From the NCBI GenBank assembly GCA_035547775.1, contig DASZUC010000031.1, positions 1 to 17,716 of the forward strand: a DNA stretch of 17,716 bases, in the 5' to 3' direction. This document shows, piece after piece, positions 6,893 to 13,811 of this stretch (position 1 is the first letter of the stretch; every line of letters starts with the position of its first letter). The notes under the pieces are model-generated. The model ran no database searches. It had not been told where the DNA came from and worked only from the letters and a program-made list of their open reading frames with translations. Source of the DNA: DASZUC01 sp035547775 (GTDB lineage: Bacteria; Patescibacteriota; Saccharimonadia; Saccharimonadales; UBA4665). The position numbers were made by a program, and so were the translations under genes.

Positions 6893-7084
6893 AAGAAAAA
6901 CTGGATACCGAGGTGGCGACCAGTGAACGGATTAGATCTATGGGAGCTGCCAGCGAAGTGGGTTGACCGTTCGGCGTGTCACTTCTCGTGCTGGAAACTA
7001 GTTGGAGTGAAAGAAAGTAGTGACCGAAGTATACCTTCTTGTATAAAAGTCCGTGAGGTAAATCGAGGAAGTCCCCACGTGGCT
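6893..7084 (-). ncRNA. Candidate structured RNA or umu leader (no known family recognised)
   Basis: This occupies the 258-bp gene-free gap at 6861-7118. On the minus strand, TATAAT at 7097-7092 predicts a start near 7084. A long-range helix pairs GTGGGGAC (7078-7071) with GTCGCCAC (6920-6913), 7 of 8 pairs. Inside it, ACGGA (7054-7050) pairs with TCCGT (6931-6927). Two local hairpins are enclosed: TATAC/GTATA (7030-7034 with 7041-7045), and a two-part stem of 6 plus 5 bp (6950-6960 with 6980-6994). TTTTT at 6900-6896 follows the closing helix. Motifs of tmRNA, RNase P, SRP and 6S RNA were looked for and not seen. It could be an independent small RNA or an attenuating 5' leader of the umu operon, whose first SD lies 20 nt further on. 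Confidence 0.4.
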
Positions 7085-7091
7085 AATGCTT

Positions 7092-7097
7092 ATTATA
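7092..7097 (-). promoter_or_regulatory. Perfect -10 box (TATAAT) for the candidate RNA / umu leader
   Basis: Minus-strand TATAAT lies between the phosphotransferase stop and the inverted-repeat region. No convincing -35 is present; AGGTCA lies 17 nt upstream. Many promoters in this window also rely on the -10 alone. Confidence 0.4.
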
Positions 7098-7118
7098 CAC
7101 CCGCGTCAAGTAGCTGAC

Positions 7119-8105
7119 CTATAAAAGACTAGACTGTCCGAAGCGTCGTTCATACTCGGCAATTCGTTCCTGGGCAATGTTGAGATAATTGGCTGGGTCG
7201 CCGTCAACTTGGCCAGCAGCTGCGCGAGCGTTCATCATGTAGGCCCAGTTGATGTCCCCAATCTGAATATACTCCTGCAGTCGTGTGATGTTCTCTTGTA
7301 GCTGGGCTATGGGCATCTGACAGCGTTCGCTGCTTAGTTGTAGGACCAAGTCGCGGTGACGTTGAAACAAGCCAACATGATTCATTACGTAGGCTAAGCC
7401 AAAGTCCTGCATGGCGTCGGGAAAATGATGAAAGGCACTGCCGTCCCAATCGATAAGGTGAAGTTGCAAGGCTGGACTTACGAGAATATTTGGGTTGCTG
7501 GTATCGCCGTGAATAAGTGAGATGGTTTTGCCGGGCTGTGCATGATTAACAAAGTTAGCCGCAAGCTGTATCTTAGGCTCAAGCCATGCTCGTAGTGTCT
7601 CATCAGGTTGGCCGGCAGCGGCGTGTGCAAACCAGTCGGCGTGATAGTGTTGACGATCGGCTGCCAAAGTTCTTGGGGATAGATCGGTGCCAGTTAGTTC
7701 GTGATAGTACTTGTTGCAGCTGTCAAAAGATACGGCATGCAAATCCAAAAGTGCCGCTAGCAGTGTTTTTGCAACGTGTTTCTGATCGTCCCCGTCCAGA
7801 CTGTCGACCCAATCAATCGGTTCACCAGCAACGGCGGTCATAATGATACTGGCTTGATCTTGGCTAAGGTGTACGGCTCGTGGCGCGTACTGGTAATTAG
7901 TCGTCTCGAGGCCTTTAAGAATGGCGAAGCCGTTCGCATAGTTTGGCGGTGCAATGCCACCAGGTTTGGCGGTAAGAGCGATGAAAACACCCTCGCTGGT
8001 TGTTATTGTGTATGCCGTTGAGGCGTAGCCGCTACCTGATTGTTCGATTGAAGTTATGGTACCGATGTTGGCTGTTTCGGCGAGTTGGCGAAGTTGTTGG
8101 TCCAT
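7119..8105 (-). CDS. Aminoglycoside phosphotransferase (APH)-fold kinase
   Basis: A 328-aa cytoplasmic protein of the APH/choline kinase/fructosamine kinase superfamily. The catalytic loop is LIHGDTSNPNIL: His199, Gly200 and Asp201 as HGD, Asn206 as the metal ligand. The Mg-binding segment is LIDWDGS (Asp219, Asp221), equivalent to DFG/DWE. The N-terminal lobe has a Gly-rich turn (EQSGSGYASTAYTI) and an Ala-Leu-Thr-Ala-Lys strand (Lys47), a likely ATP-contacting Lys. It transfers phosphate from ATP to a small hydroxylated substrate; a sugar, amino alcohol, choline-like compound or aminoglycoside are all possible, and I cannot choose. The ATG at 8105 is 2 nt from the stop of the DUF3048 gene and has no SD, so it is probably translated by coupling. 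Nothing suggests it is an acquired resistance gene. Confidence 0.82.
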   Translation of the reverse strand: MDQQLRQLAETANIGTITSIEQSGSGYASTAYTITTSEGVFIALTAKPGGIAPPNYANGFAILKGLETTNYQYAPRAVHLSQDQASIIMTAVAGEPIDWVDSLDGDDQKHVAKTLLAALLDLHAVSFDSCNKYYHELTGTDLSPRTLAADRQHYHADWFAHAAAGQPDETLRAWLEPKIQLAANFVNHAQPGKTISLIHGDTSNPNILVSPALQLHLIDWDGSAFHHFPDAMQDFGLAYVMNHVGLFQRHRDLVLQLSSERCQMPIAQLQENITRLQEYIQIGDINWAYMMNARAAAGQVDGDPANYLNIAQERIAEYERRFGQSSLL

Positions 8106-8107
8106 GA

Positions 8108-9376
8108 CTAGGAATGATATTTGACGTTGTGACTGCTCACAATGGCAGTGATCCAGGTTTGACCCGGGTCCAGTAGCAACGGCTGGTGCTGGCTATTGGT
8201 GAACACGATCTGACTGCTATTGCTGGCTTTGCTCCAGCGACCCTTGGTAACGGTGCCATCTTGGAATACGTAGGCTCGGCCACTGCTGAGAACGTCGTAA
8301 TTTGAGTAGTATGCACCGCTGGAGTCTAAGGCGCCCTGTGTTTCGGGTACCACAATCGCAATAACGACCTTTGGCGCTATTTGCGTATGGCTGTGGGCGT
8401 CCATTTGGGGAGCGCCAGCCTCGCTGCGCTTATAAGTGTGAGTTTTGGTGCTGTATGCAAAATGTGGATCGTAGTCGTAGCCAGATAGTGTCATGTCAAT
8501 AGTTTTAGCAGTCACTTGAGCAGCTGGAGCAGCTGGTTTACGAGGAAAGCCGGTATAACTGCTGGTTTTGTAGCCCTTCACCTTTTCGAGCTTGTTGAGA
8601 GTGCTCACAGCAGTATAGACGTTGTGGGGCGCTTCACGGCTGGTGATGCGGTGGTAATAGTTGCCATTGTAAAACTGATTCATGTCTTTGACGTCCCAGC
8701 GAGTGATGTCGCTGAGGGCGTCGGGGCTGCCACCAACATGGGCATATGCCGCGTCAAAACCTAGAGCCCACTGGACGTAATATGGACGAGCGCTGCGGAT
8801 GGGGCCGATGCTGCTGGGACGGTTATCTTGATAGAGAGCCATAAAACGAGTCACGCCACCTTCGGCCACGGCTTCAAACACCACACCAGCTTGGCTGAGG
8901 CCAGATTGTGGCCGAGCATCGAGGCTATTTTCGATCATAACGGCCGTGACGGGGCGCTTGTTGACGCTCGGCTGAACTGGCAAGCCAGTCAGATTGGATG
9001 GTACGGTGGTGATTTTGGGGGCTGCTGGGGCGGCACCATAGGCACCGGCAGGTACGGTTTTGGGTGATGTATGTATCAAAGCAAAGCCGCCACCCACACA
9101 GAGCAGCAACACTACACCAGATACTAAAGCTTCTTTCTTGCCTGGTGGCCAATGGAGTGCCAGGCGTTCACGCCAGCTGGGCTTTTCGGGAGTTTCGGGC
9201 TTATCTTTGAGCATGGTGTTACCAACCAGGCGTGCCTTTTGGGTAAGATCATCGGCGGCCGCGGCTTCGTCGGGGGTCACAAAGGTTTCTTTGGTTTCTG
9301 GCGGTTCAGGCTCGGATTGATCCGGCTTGATCACCGACTTGAGCGGTCGCAGGCGCGACCGGAAGTCGTCATTCAT
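8108..9376 (-). CDS. DUF3048 (YerB-like) membrane-anchored extracytoplasmic protein
   Basis: A 422-aa protein. Residues 1-80 are a charged cytoplasmic tail (rich in Glu, Pro, Lys), and a TM helix lies at about 83-101 (LVSGVVLLLCVGGGFALI). From about 128 on comes a DUF3048 domain with the family phrase VMIENSLDARPQSGLSQAGVVFEAVAEGG split over 147-174. Further conserved blocks are TRFMALYQ, IGPIRSARPYY and HVGGSPDA, then a C-terminal beta-rich half. YerB-type proteins are usually lipoproteins; here a single TM replaces the lipobox. The molecular function of the family is not established, though a cell-wall role is often assumed. The extended -10 upstream puts the transcript start at or next to the ATG, so the mRNA is probably leaderless. 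The APH-fold kinase follows 2 nt downstream. Confidence 0.88.
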   Translation of the reverse strand: MNDDFRSRLRPLKSVIKPDQSEPEPPETKETFVTPDEAAAADDLTQKARLVGNTMLKDKPETPEKPSWRERLALHWPPGKKEALVSGVVLLLCVGGGFALIHTSPKTVPAGAYGAAPAAPKITTVPSNLTGLPVQPSVNKRPVTAVMIENSLDARPQSGLSQAGVVFEAVAEGGVTRFMALYQDNRPSSIGPIRSARPYYVQWALGFDAAYAHVGGSPDALSDITRWDVKDMNQFYNGNYYHRITSREAPHNVYTAVSTLNKLEKVKGYKTSSYTGFPRKPAAPAAQVTAKTIDMTLSGYDYDPHFAYSTKTHTYKRSEAGAPQMDAHSHTQIAPKVVIAIVVPETQGALDSSGAYYSNYDVLSSGRAYVFQDGTVTKGRWSKASNSSQIVFTNSQHQPLLLDPGQTWITAIVSSHNVKYHS

Positions 9377-9382
9377 AGCTCT

Positions 9383-9391
9383 AGTATAGCA
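9383..9391 (-). promoter_or_regulatory. Extended -10 promoter of the DUF3048 gene; predicted leaderless mRNA
   Basis: Minus-strand TGCTATACT is followed by only 6 nt (AGAGCT) before the ATG at 9376. The usual 6-nt gap to +1 places the start on the A of ATG. There is no SD and no -35 match. Confidence 0.6.
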
Positions 9392-9426
9392 GTGCTTATG
9401 GCTTTCTGGCTATGGTTGGGGGGCGT

Positions 9427-10860
9427 TTATTGCCAAACGGCTAGTTGCTGATCAAGACGTTGAAGGCTGCGCTCTTTGCCGAGGACAGCGAGCGTGTGGG
9501 CTAGGCCCGGGCTAGCTGGCGCTTGGGTGGTGGCAATACGGATCAGGCTGAAAAGCACGGCTGGCTTTTGGCCGGTTTGCTCAAGTAGCCGATTGAGTTT
9601 TTCGGTTAAATCATCAACGGTGAACGTACTAGTCTCTAAGGCGGCTTTAGTCTTGCCTAGCAGATCACGCAGCTCGTCAGTGGATAGTTTTTTGAGCTGT
9701 TTGTGTTCGGTAATGAGGCTGGGATCGATTGGTAAATCTACGAAGAAAAAGCGCGATAGTTCCGGTAATTCGGCGAAGAATTTCAAGCGTTCCTGCACCA
9801 GGCCGAGCACCTGCTTTTTGTAGGCGTCGTCAGATTGATTGGCCACTTCGGGCCAGAAGTCTTTGACCTTGTCGCTCAGTTCATCAAGTGATAGCTGACG
9901 AATCCAAGCGCCGTTGAGCCATTCTAGGCGTCGTTCATCGAAACGGGCGCCGCTGCGTTGGACGTGGCTCAAACTAAACTTGTCGATGAGCTCTTGGCGC
10001 GTAAAAACTTCCTGCTCAGTGCCATCATTCCAGCCGAGGCTGGCCATAAAGTTGATCATGGCATCGGGCAAATAGCCTTCGCGAGCGTAATCGAGTACGT
10101 CTTTGGCGCCATCACGCTTACCCAGCTTCTTGTTGCCGTCAGGACCAAGAATATGTGGCATGTGGGCCAAGATGGGCCGTTCGATGTCGAGCGCTTCATA
10201 TAAGTTGAGGTAGTTTGGTGTGCTGGAAATAAACTCTTGGCCGCGGATCACATGGGTAATCTTCATCTCGAAGTCGTCGATAATGTGGGCAAAGTTGTAG
10301 GTTGGATAGCCGTCGGATTTAAGCAGGATGAAGTCGTCAATTACTTCTGGGCCGGTATGCATATCGCCCATCACGGCGTCTTGCCAGTCATAAGCCTTCG
10401 GATCGGCCTTAAAACGCAGCGGTTGACTGCCATCCCAGGCCGGTGGGTTCTCTGGTCGATGGTTGCGATACAAAAATGGTTGCTTGGCGGCCTGTGCCTG
10501 CTCGCGAAACTGCTGTACTTCTTCGGGCGTGTACGGATCGGCATAAGCGCGACCAGCATCGATCAGCTTTTGCGCCCACTGCTTGTAGCTAGCAAGACGC
10601 AGTGATTGCTGATACGGAGCGTAGGGGCCGCCCACGTCGCCGACACCTTCGTCCCAGTCGAGTCCTAGCCAACTCAAGCTTTCCATAATGTGCTGACCTG
10701 AGCCCTCGACTTCCCGATTTTTATCGGTGTCTTCCAGGCGCAGAATGAACTGCCCCCCGCTCTGCCGAGCGATTAACCAGGCAAACAAGGCGGTACGAAC
10801 ACCACCAACATGCAAATAACCGGTTGGGCTAGGGGCGAAGCGAGTACGGGCTGGTTTCAT
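9427..10860 (-). CDS. gltX: Glutamyl-tRNA synthetase
   Basis: A 477-aa class Ic aminoacyl-tRNA synthetase of normal length. The signature RFAPSPTGYLHVGGVRTALF holds the HIGH-type motif (HVGG, 17-20). LEDTDKNR follows, as in all GluRS. The second motif KLGKR (245-249) replaces KLSKR/KMSKS. The anticodon-binding helical domain fills the C-terminal third. It charges tRNA-Glu with glutamate. In lineages lacking GlnRS it may also charge tRNA-Gln for GatCAB, which this window cannot decide. The zinc-binding Cys cluster of some GluRS is absent. The ATG overlaps the stop of the C39-like gene by 4 nt (ATGA), so the two form a coupled operon. The downstream DUF3048 gene has its own promoter 50 nt away. 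Confidence 0.96.
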   Translation of the reverse strand: MKPARTRFAPSPTGYLHVGGVRTALFAWLIARQSGGQFILRLEDTDKNREVEGSGQHIMESLSWLGLDWDEGVGDVGGPYAPYQQSLRLASYKQWAQKLIDAGRAYADPYTPEEVQQFREQAQAAKQPFLYRNHRPENPPAWDGSQPLRFKADPKAYDWQDAVMGDMHTGPEVIDDFILLKSDGYPTYNFAHIIDDFEMKITHVIRGQEFISSTPNYLNLYEALDIERPILAHMPHILGPDGNKKLGKRDGAKDVLDYAREGYLPDAMINFMASLGWNDGTEQEVFTRQELIDKFSLSHVQRSGARFDERRLEWLNGAWIRQLSLDELSDKVKDFWPEVANQSDDAYKKQVLGLVQERLKFFAELPELSRFFFVDLPIDPSLITEHKQLKKLSTDELRDLLGKTKAALETSTFTVDDLTEKLNRLLEQTGQKPAVLFSLIRIATTQAPASPGLAHTLAVLGKERSLQRLDQQLAVWQ

Positions 10861-11504
10861 GACATCGTTCCTAAATATTTAATGCCAACCATGCTTTTGG
10901 CTTTTTTGGCAGGACTGGCCCAGGCGGTCTCAAAAGCTTCGCGCGTGACCTGGCGCGCTTCGATCGGGGGTAGTCCAGGATCGTGCAGAGTAATCATGTT
11001 GTCGTCCATATCATAGATCACCACGGCATGACCTACATAACCGTCCTGGTCATTCAGCGCGCGCGAGTTAACGGTGCAAATAACTAAGTAGCCGTCGTCT
11101 AAGTAGCTTTTTATTTCAGCTTGGGTGGGTTCTCGACGCTCCAGACGAACACCGGCAGCCAGGGCCTGACGAAAAGTCTCTTGCTCGGCTCGAATGTCAC
11201 TGTTCTGGATCATCCAGTTACCGGCTTCTTCGCCAAAGTCACTAATCAGGTAATCCCCCCCGTCTCGGAGGAAAGACTGAATGTCAAAGCTCTCGATCAT
11301 GAAAGCGTCAAAGTTATGCTGAATAAGATAGATCAACATGCTTTGTGGCCAGGTCGAAAGTCCGGGCAGTTTGTGACTGATGCGATCGAGCTCTTCCCAA
11401 GAAAATTCTTGATCCGGCAGAAAATATCCCAGAATCATCTTGAGGCTGGCCTGAAAACAATGAGTGTCATCCGGTGTATTGCTGAAAAAAGGAACTGTTT
11501 TCAC
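10857..11504 (-). CDS. C39-like papain-fold cysteine peptidase/transglutaminase-like protein
   Basis: A 215-aa protein with no signal or TM segment. Cys16 in THCFQASLKMIL sits at the start of a helix, His159 in YVGHAVVIYDMDDN, and Asp175 in TLHDPGLPP. This is the Cys-His-Asp order of the C39-like peptidase group (Peptidase_C39_2 type). The oxyanion Gln that normally precedes the Cys (QCG) is His15 here, so activity could be changed. Proteins of this type process leader peptides or small peptides; the target is unknown. The start is GTG at 11504, and TATAAT lies 6 nt before it, so the transcript probably begins on the start codon. The gene runs directly into gltX with a 4-nt overlap, an unexpected pairing of a peptidase with a tRNA synthetase. 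Confidence 0.72.
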   Translation of the reverse strand: MKTVPFFSNTPDDTHCFQASLKMILGYFLPDQEFSWEELDRISHKLPGLSTWPQSMLIYLIQHNFDAFMIESFDIQSFLRDGGDYLISDFGEEAGNWMIQNSDIRAEQETFRQALAAGVRLERREPTQAEIKSYLDDGYLVICTVNSRALNDQDGYVGHAVVIYDMDDNMITLHDPGLPPIEARQVTREAFETAWASPAKKAKSMVGIKYLGTMS

Positions 11505-11510
11505 CCCTTT

Positions 11511-11516
11511 ATTATA
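11511..11516 (-). promoter_or_regulatory. TATAAT -10 box of the C39-like/gltX operon; predicted leaderless mRNA
   Basis: A perfect minus-strand TATAAT is followed by AAAGGG and then the GTG at 11504, so +1 should be the G of the start codon. AAAGGG abuts the codon and is too close to act as an SD. Confidence 0.6.
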
Positions 11517-11567
11517 GGTGAAAAATTGATCGAAAGGAATTAGTCCATAACAACTGCATCTAACAGG

Positions 11568-12233
11568 TTAGGCGGCGTGGCGATGTTTTCGAAAAAGATG
11601 ACGACGAGCCGGTTTGTGGGCTGGTTGCTGGTGACTAGTGGCACGAATAACCGCTTGCTGCAAGAGTTGTTCGGTACGATTGAGTGGCCCGATTCCTAGG
11701 CTGGCTGCATCATTTTCGGCTGGCAATGGTTGCGCAGAAAGAACGGCTGAGCCGCTCCTTTCCTCGTGGTTAACGCTAAAGTGACGGATTAGTCCACTAC
11801 GAGGAGTACCTTTGGCATGCTTGAGGCGACGTTCATTGACTGCTTCGACCGAGACTTTGGGAACTACTTGGTTGGCTGGTTGACTTACAAGTGTATCGGT
11901 ATGGCTTTGCGCTCGCAGCTGTTGCGGGCGGCTACTGGTTGGCTTAGTAACGGCACGTCGGACTAAAGTGCGCGTGGCTTGGGGCTTACGCGCTGTAGGA
12001 GCAGCTACCGAACGGACGGTATGAACTGTTACTTGGCGCTTAGGCTTGGCGACTGGCGCATGGTGTTTGACGGGCACTTGCTTGGCAGTTGGTTTCGCCA
12101 CAGGAGCGTGAGATGTTACTGGCTGAGCTACCGCTGCCTCTGTGGCAGATTTATGAGCTACGGGTTTACCCGTCCGAGCGTCATAGCGCCGGCCGTTGAT
12201 CTCGATAGTGTTGGTTTTCTGCTTTTTTGCCAC
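11568..12233 (-). CDS. Basic, Ala/Pro/Lys-rich low-complexity protein of unknown function
   Basis: A 221-aa strongly basic protein. A compact N-terminal motif (TIEINGRRYDARTGKPV, residues 9-25) is the only part that looks folded. The rest is low-complexity Ala-Pro-Val-Lys-His repeats such as HAPVAKP (twice), followed by Arg/Gln-rich segments and a basic C-terminus (ARRHLFRKHRHAA). No signal peptide or TM helix is seen. The composition resembles histone-H1-like or other nucleic-acid-binding tails, but that is inference; I do not recognise the family. The start is GTG at 12233 with AGGA 8 nt upstream. It is divergent from the PEGA-domain gene across an 86-nt shared promoter region. A short palindrome CTAACAGGTTAG at its end overlaps the stop. 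Confidence 0.68.
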   Translation of the reverse strand: MAKKQKTNTIEINGRRYDARTGKPVAHKSATEAAVAQPVTSHAPVAKPTAKQVPVKHHAPVAKPKRQVTVHTVRSVAAPTARKPQATRTLVRRAVTKPTSSRPQQLRAQSHTDTLVSQPANQVVPKVSVEAVNERRLKHAKGTPRSGLIRHFSVNHEERSGSAVLSAQPLPAENDAASLGIGPLNRTEQLLQQAVIRATSHQQPAHKPARRHLFRKHRHAA

Positions 12234-12306
12234 CGAGCCGTCCTTATTTTGTACGGTATTTATAGCTTAAGCTTAAACCCTCTTGTGGTTAACCGCAAGT
12301 AGCGCC

Positions 12307-12312
12307 TACAAT
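12307..12312 (+). promoter_or_regulatory. -10 box of the PEGA-domain gene; predicted leaderless mRNA
   Basis: TACAAT lies 7 nt before the GTG start at 12320, placing +1 on or 1 nt before the start codon. TTGTGG (12283-12288) lies 18 nt upstream as a partial -35. Confidence 0.5.
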
Positions 12313-12319
12313 ACTAGAC

Positions 12320-13792
12320 GTGGATTATCTCGACCCCAAACGCCAGGCGCGACATCGCCTGATCTTATTTACCGGATATATTTGTACGGCTGTGGCTATC
12401 TTTTTTGCCACCTGGCTGCTCTTGTACGTTGCCTATGGCTTCGGTATTAGTAGCGATGGCAAGGTTATTCAGAACGGTTTGGTGTTTGTTTCTAGTCAGC
12501 CTCATCCGGCTATGATATCCGTGGACGGGCGCCGCGTTAAAGACACGACTAATACTCGTCTGCAATTACCATCCGACCGCTACGAAATAATGTTAAGCCG
12601 TCCTGGCTATCGAAACTGGCGGCGCTCAATTGACCTGTTGGGGGGTGATGTACGCCACTTTGACTACCCGCTACTCATCCCAACTAATCTGCAAACTACA
12701 TCGGTTACGACGTACACCTCGGCTGTGCCGTTTACGACGCAGAGTCTGGATCGTCGCTGGCTGCTGGTGCAGCGTCCCACTTCAATCCTGAGTTTTGACC
12801 TATATGACCTCAAGAACCCCAATCAAGCGGCAACTACTGTTGCTTTGCCGAGTAATTTGCTCACAACCGGGAAGCAGCAATCATGGCAGCTCATTAGTTG
12901 GGCCGATGACAATCGACATGTTTTGTTAGCTCATGTATACGACGGCAAAACAGAGTATATCTTGGTGGATTGGACCACACCGAATCAGTCGGTCAATTTG
13001 ACACGCACGCTGAATGTTACGCCTCGAGCCCTGACGCTGGATAATCAAAAATATAATCAATACATCCTATACACGAGCAGTCACTCGTTGCAGACGATTT
13101 CTCTGCAATCTTCCACGCCCACTACTTTCCTCAATCAAGTGCTGGCCTATCAAACCTACGGCAAGAACGGCGTACTCTACGTCACTAGTAAGGGTGCGGC
13201 TACCGGCTATGTTTGGCTGAAATTGTTATTGAACGGCCAAACGTACACCCTGCATAGCCTGCCAGCAAATAGCCACTACCTTTTAAACCTGGCTGGCTAT
13301 AACGGCACGCTGTATGTGGCGGCTGGGGCAACGAGTGAGAACAAAGTCTATGTCTACAAAGACCCGGTCGGTCAGCTGCACAACTTGCCTGATCACGCCG
13401 TTACGCCTATTCAGGTGTTACATGTTGATCACCCGAGCTATGTGAGTTTCTCGACCAACGCGCAATTTGTGATGGTTGAGGGTGGTCCACGTTTTTGTGT
13501 TTACGACATTGAAAATCAGCTGGGCTACAGCTACAAGCGACAACAAATGCTCGATAAGCCTCAAACGCATGCAGCTTGGATGGATGGCGACCGCCTAACT
13601 TATGTGAGCCACGGTCTGCTTACTATGTTTGATTACGACAACGCCAATCAGCAAACACTTATGTCGGCAGCGGCCAATGAACTACCAATCTTTACGCCGG
13701 ATTATCACACGGTCTGGGTGGTGGCTCCCCGAGCTAAAGCCGGTACGCAACAACTCACCCAAACATCGCTACTCATCCCTGCTGATCAGTAA
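12320..13792 (+). CDS. Membrane-anchored PEGA-domain protein with beta-propeller-like C-terminus
   Basis: A 490-aa protein. A short basic N-terminus (DPKRQARHR) precedes a TM helix at about 13-40 (LILFTGYICTAVAIFFATWLLLY), which gives an outside C-terminus. Residues 52-120 form a PEGA-type module: GLVFVSSQPHPAMISVDGRR followed by LQLPSDRYEIMLSRPGYRNW, a PEGA-like strand-turn pair with P, G and W at the expected places. Residues 125-490 are beta-rich with recurrent aromatic/hydrophobic blocks (SILSFDLYDLKN, HVLLAHVYDGKTEYILVDW, RFCVYDIENQLGY) that look like a WD-like or TolB-like propeller. PEGA domains are found in surface proteins of bacteria and archaea, and no enzymatic motif is seen. The start codon GTG is supported by the TACAAT box 7 nt upstream. 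The stop lies 19 nt from the convergent sortase gene. Confidence 0.8.
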   Translation: MDYLDPKRQARHRLILFTGYICTAVAIFFATWLLLYVAYGFGISSDGKVIQNGLVFVSSQPHPAMISVDGRRVKDTTNTRLQLPSDRYEIMLSRPGYRNWRRSIDLLGGDVRHFDYPLLIPTNLQTTSVTTYTSAVPFTTQSLDRRWLLVQRPTSILSFDLYDLKNPNQAATTVALPSNLLTTGKQQSWQLISWADDNRHVLLAHVYDGKTEYILVDWTTPNQSVNLTRTLNVTPRALTLDNQKYNQYILYTSSHSLQTISLQSSTPTTFLNQVLAYQTYGKNGVLYVTSKGAATGYVWLKLLLNGQTYTLHSLPANSHYLLNLAGYNGTLYVAAGATSENKVYVYKDPVGQLHNLPDHAVTPIQVLHVDHPSYVSFSTNAQFVMVEGGPRFCVYDIENQLGYSYKRQQMLDKPQTHAAWMDGDRLTYVSHGLLTMFDYDNANQQTLMSAAANELPIFTPDYHTVWVVAPRAKAGTQQLTQTSLLIPADQ

Positions 13793-13811
13793 ACGAGCAA
13801 TGATATAGATT

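Noticed and set aside
7065..7074. GAGGAAGTCC resembling the RNase P RNA conserved GAGGAAAGTC
   Set aside because: One base is missing and none of the other RNase P RNA conserved blocks (such as ACAGAA) is found at the expected place on this strand.
6890..7117. 75-codon plus-strand ORF in the gap between umu and the phosphotransferase
   Set aside because: No SD, Trp/Cys/Ser-rich composition unlike neighbouring proteins, and it lies over the structured repeat region.
9152..9451. Medium-length ORFs antisense to the DUF3048, gltX and FN3 genes
   Set aside because: They mirror the codon bias of convincing genes on the other strand and have no recognisable domain or SD.
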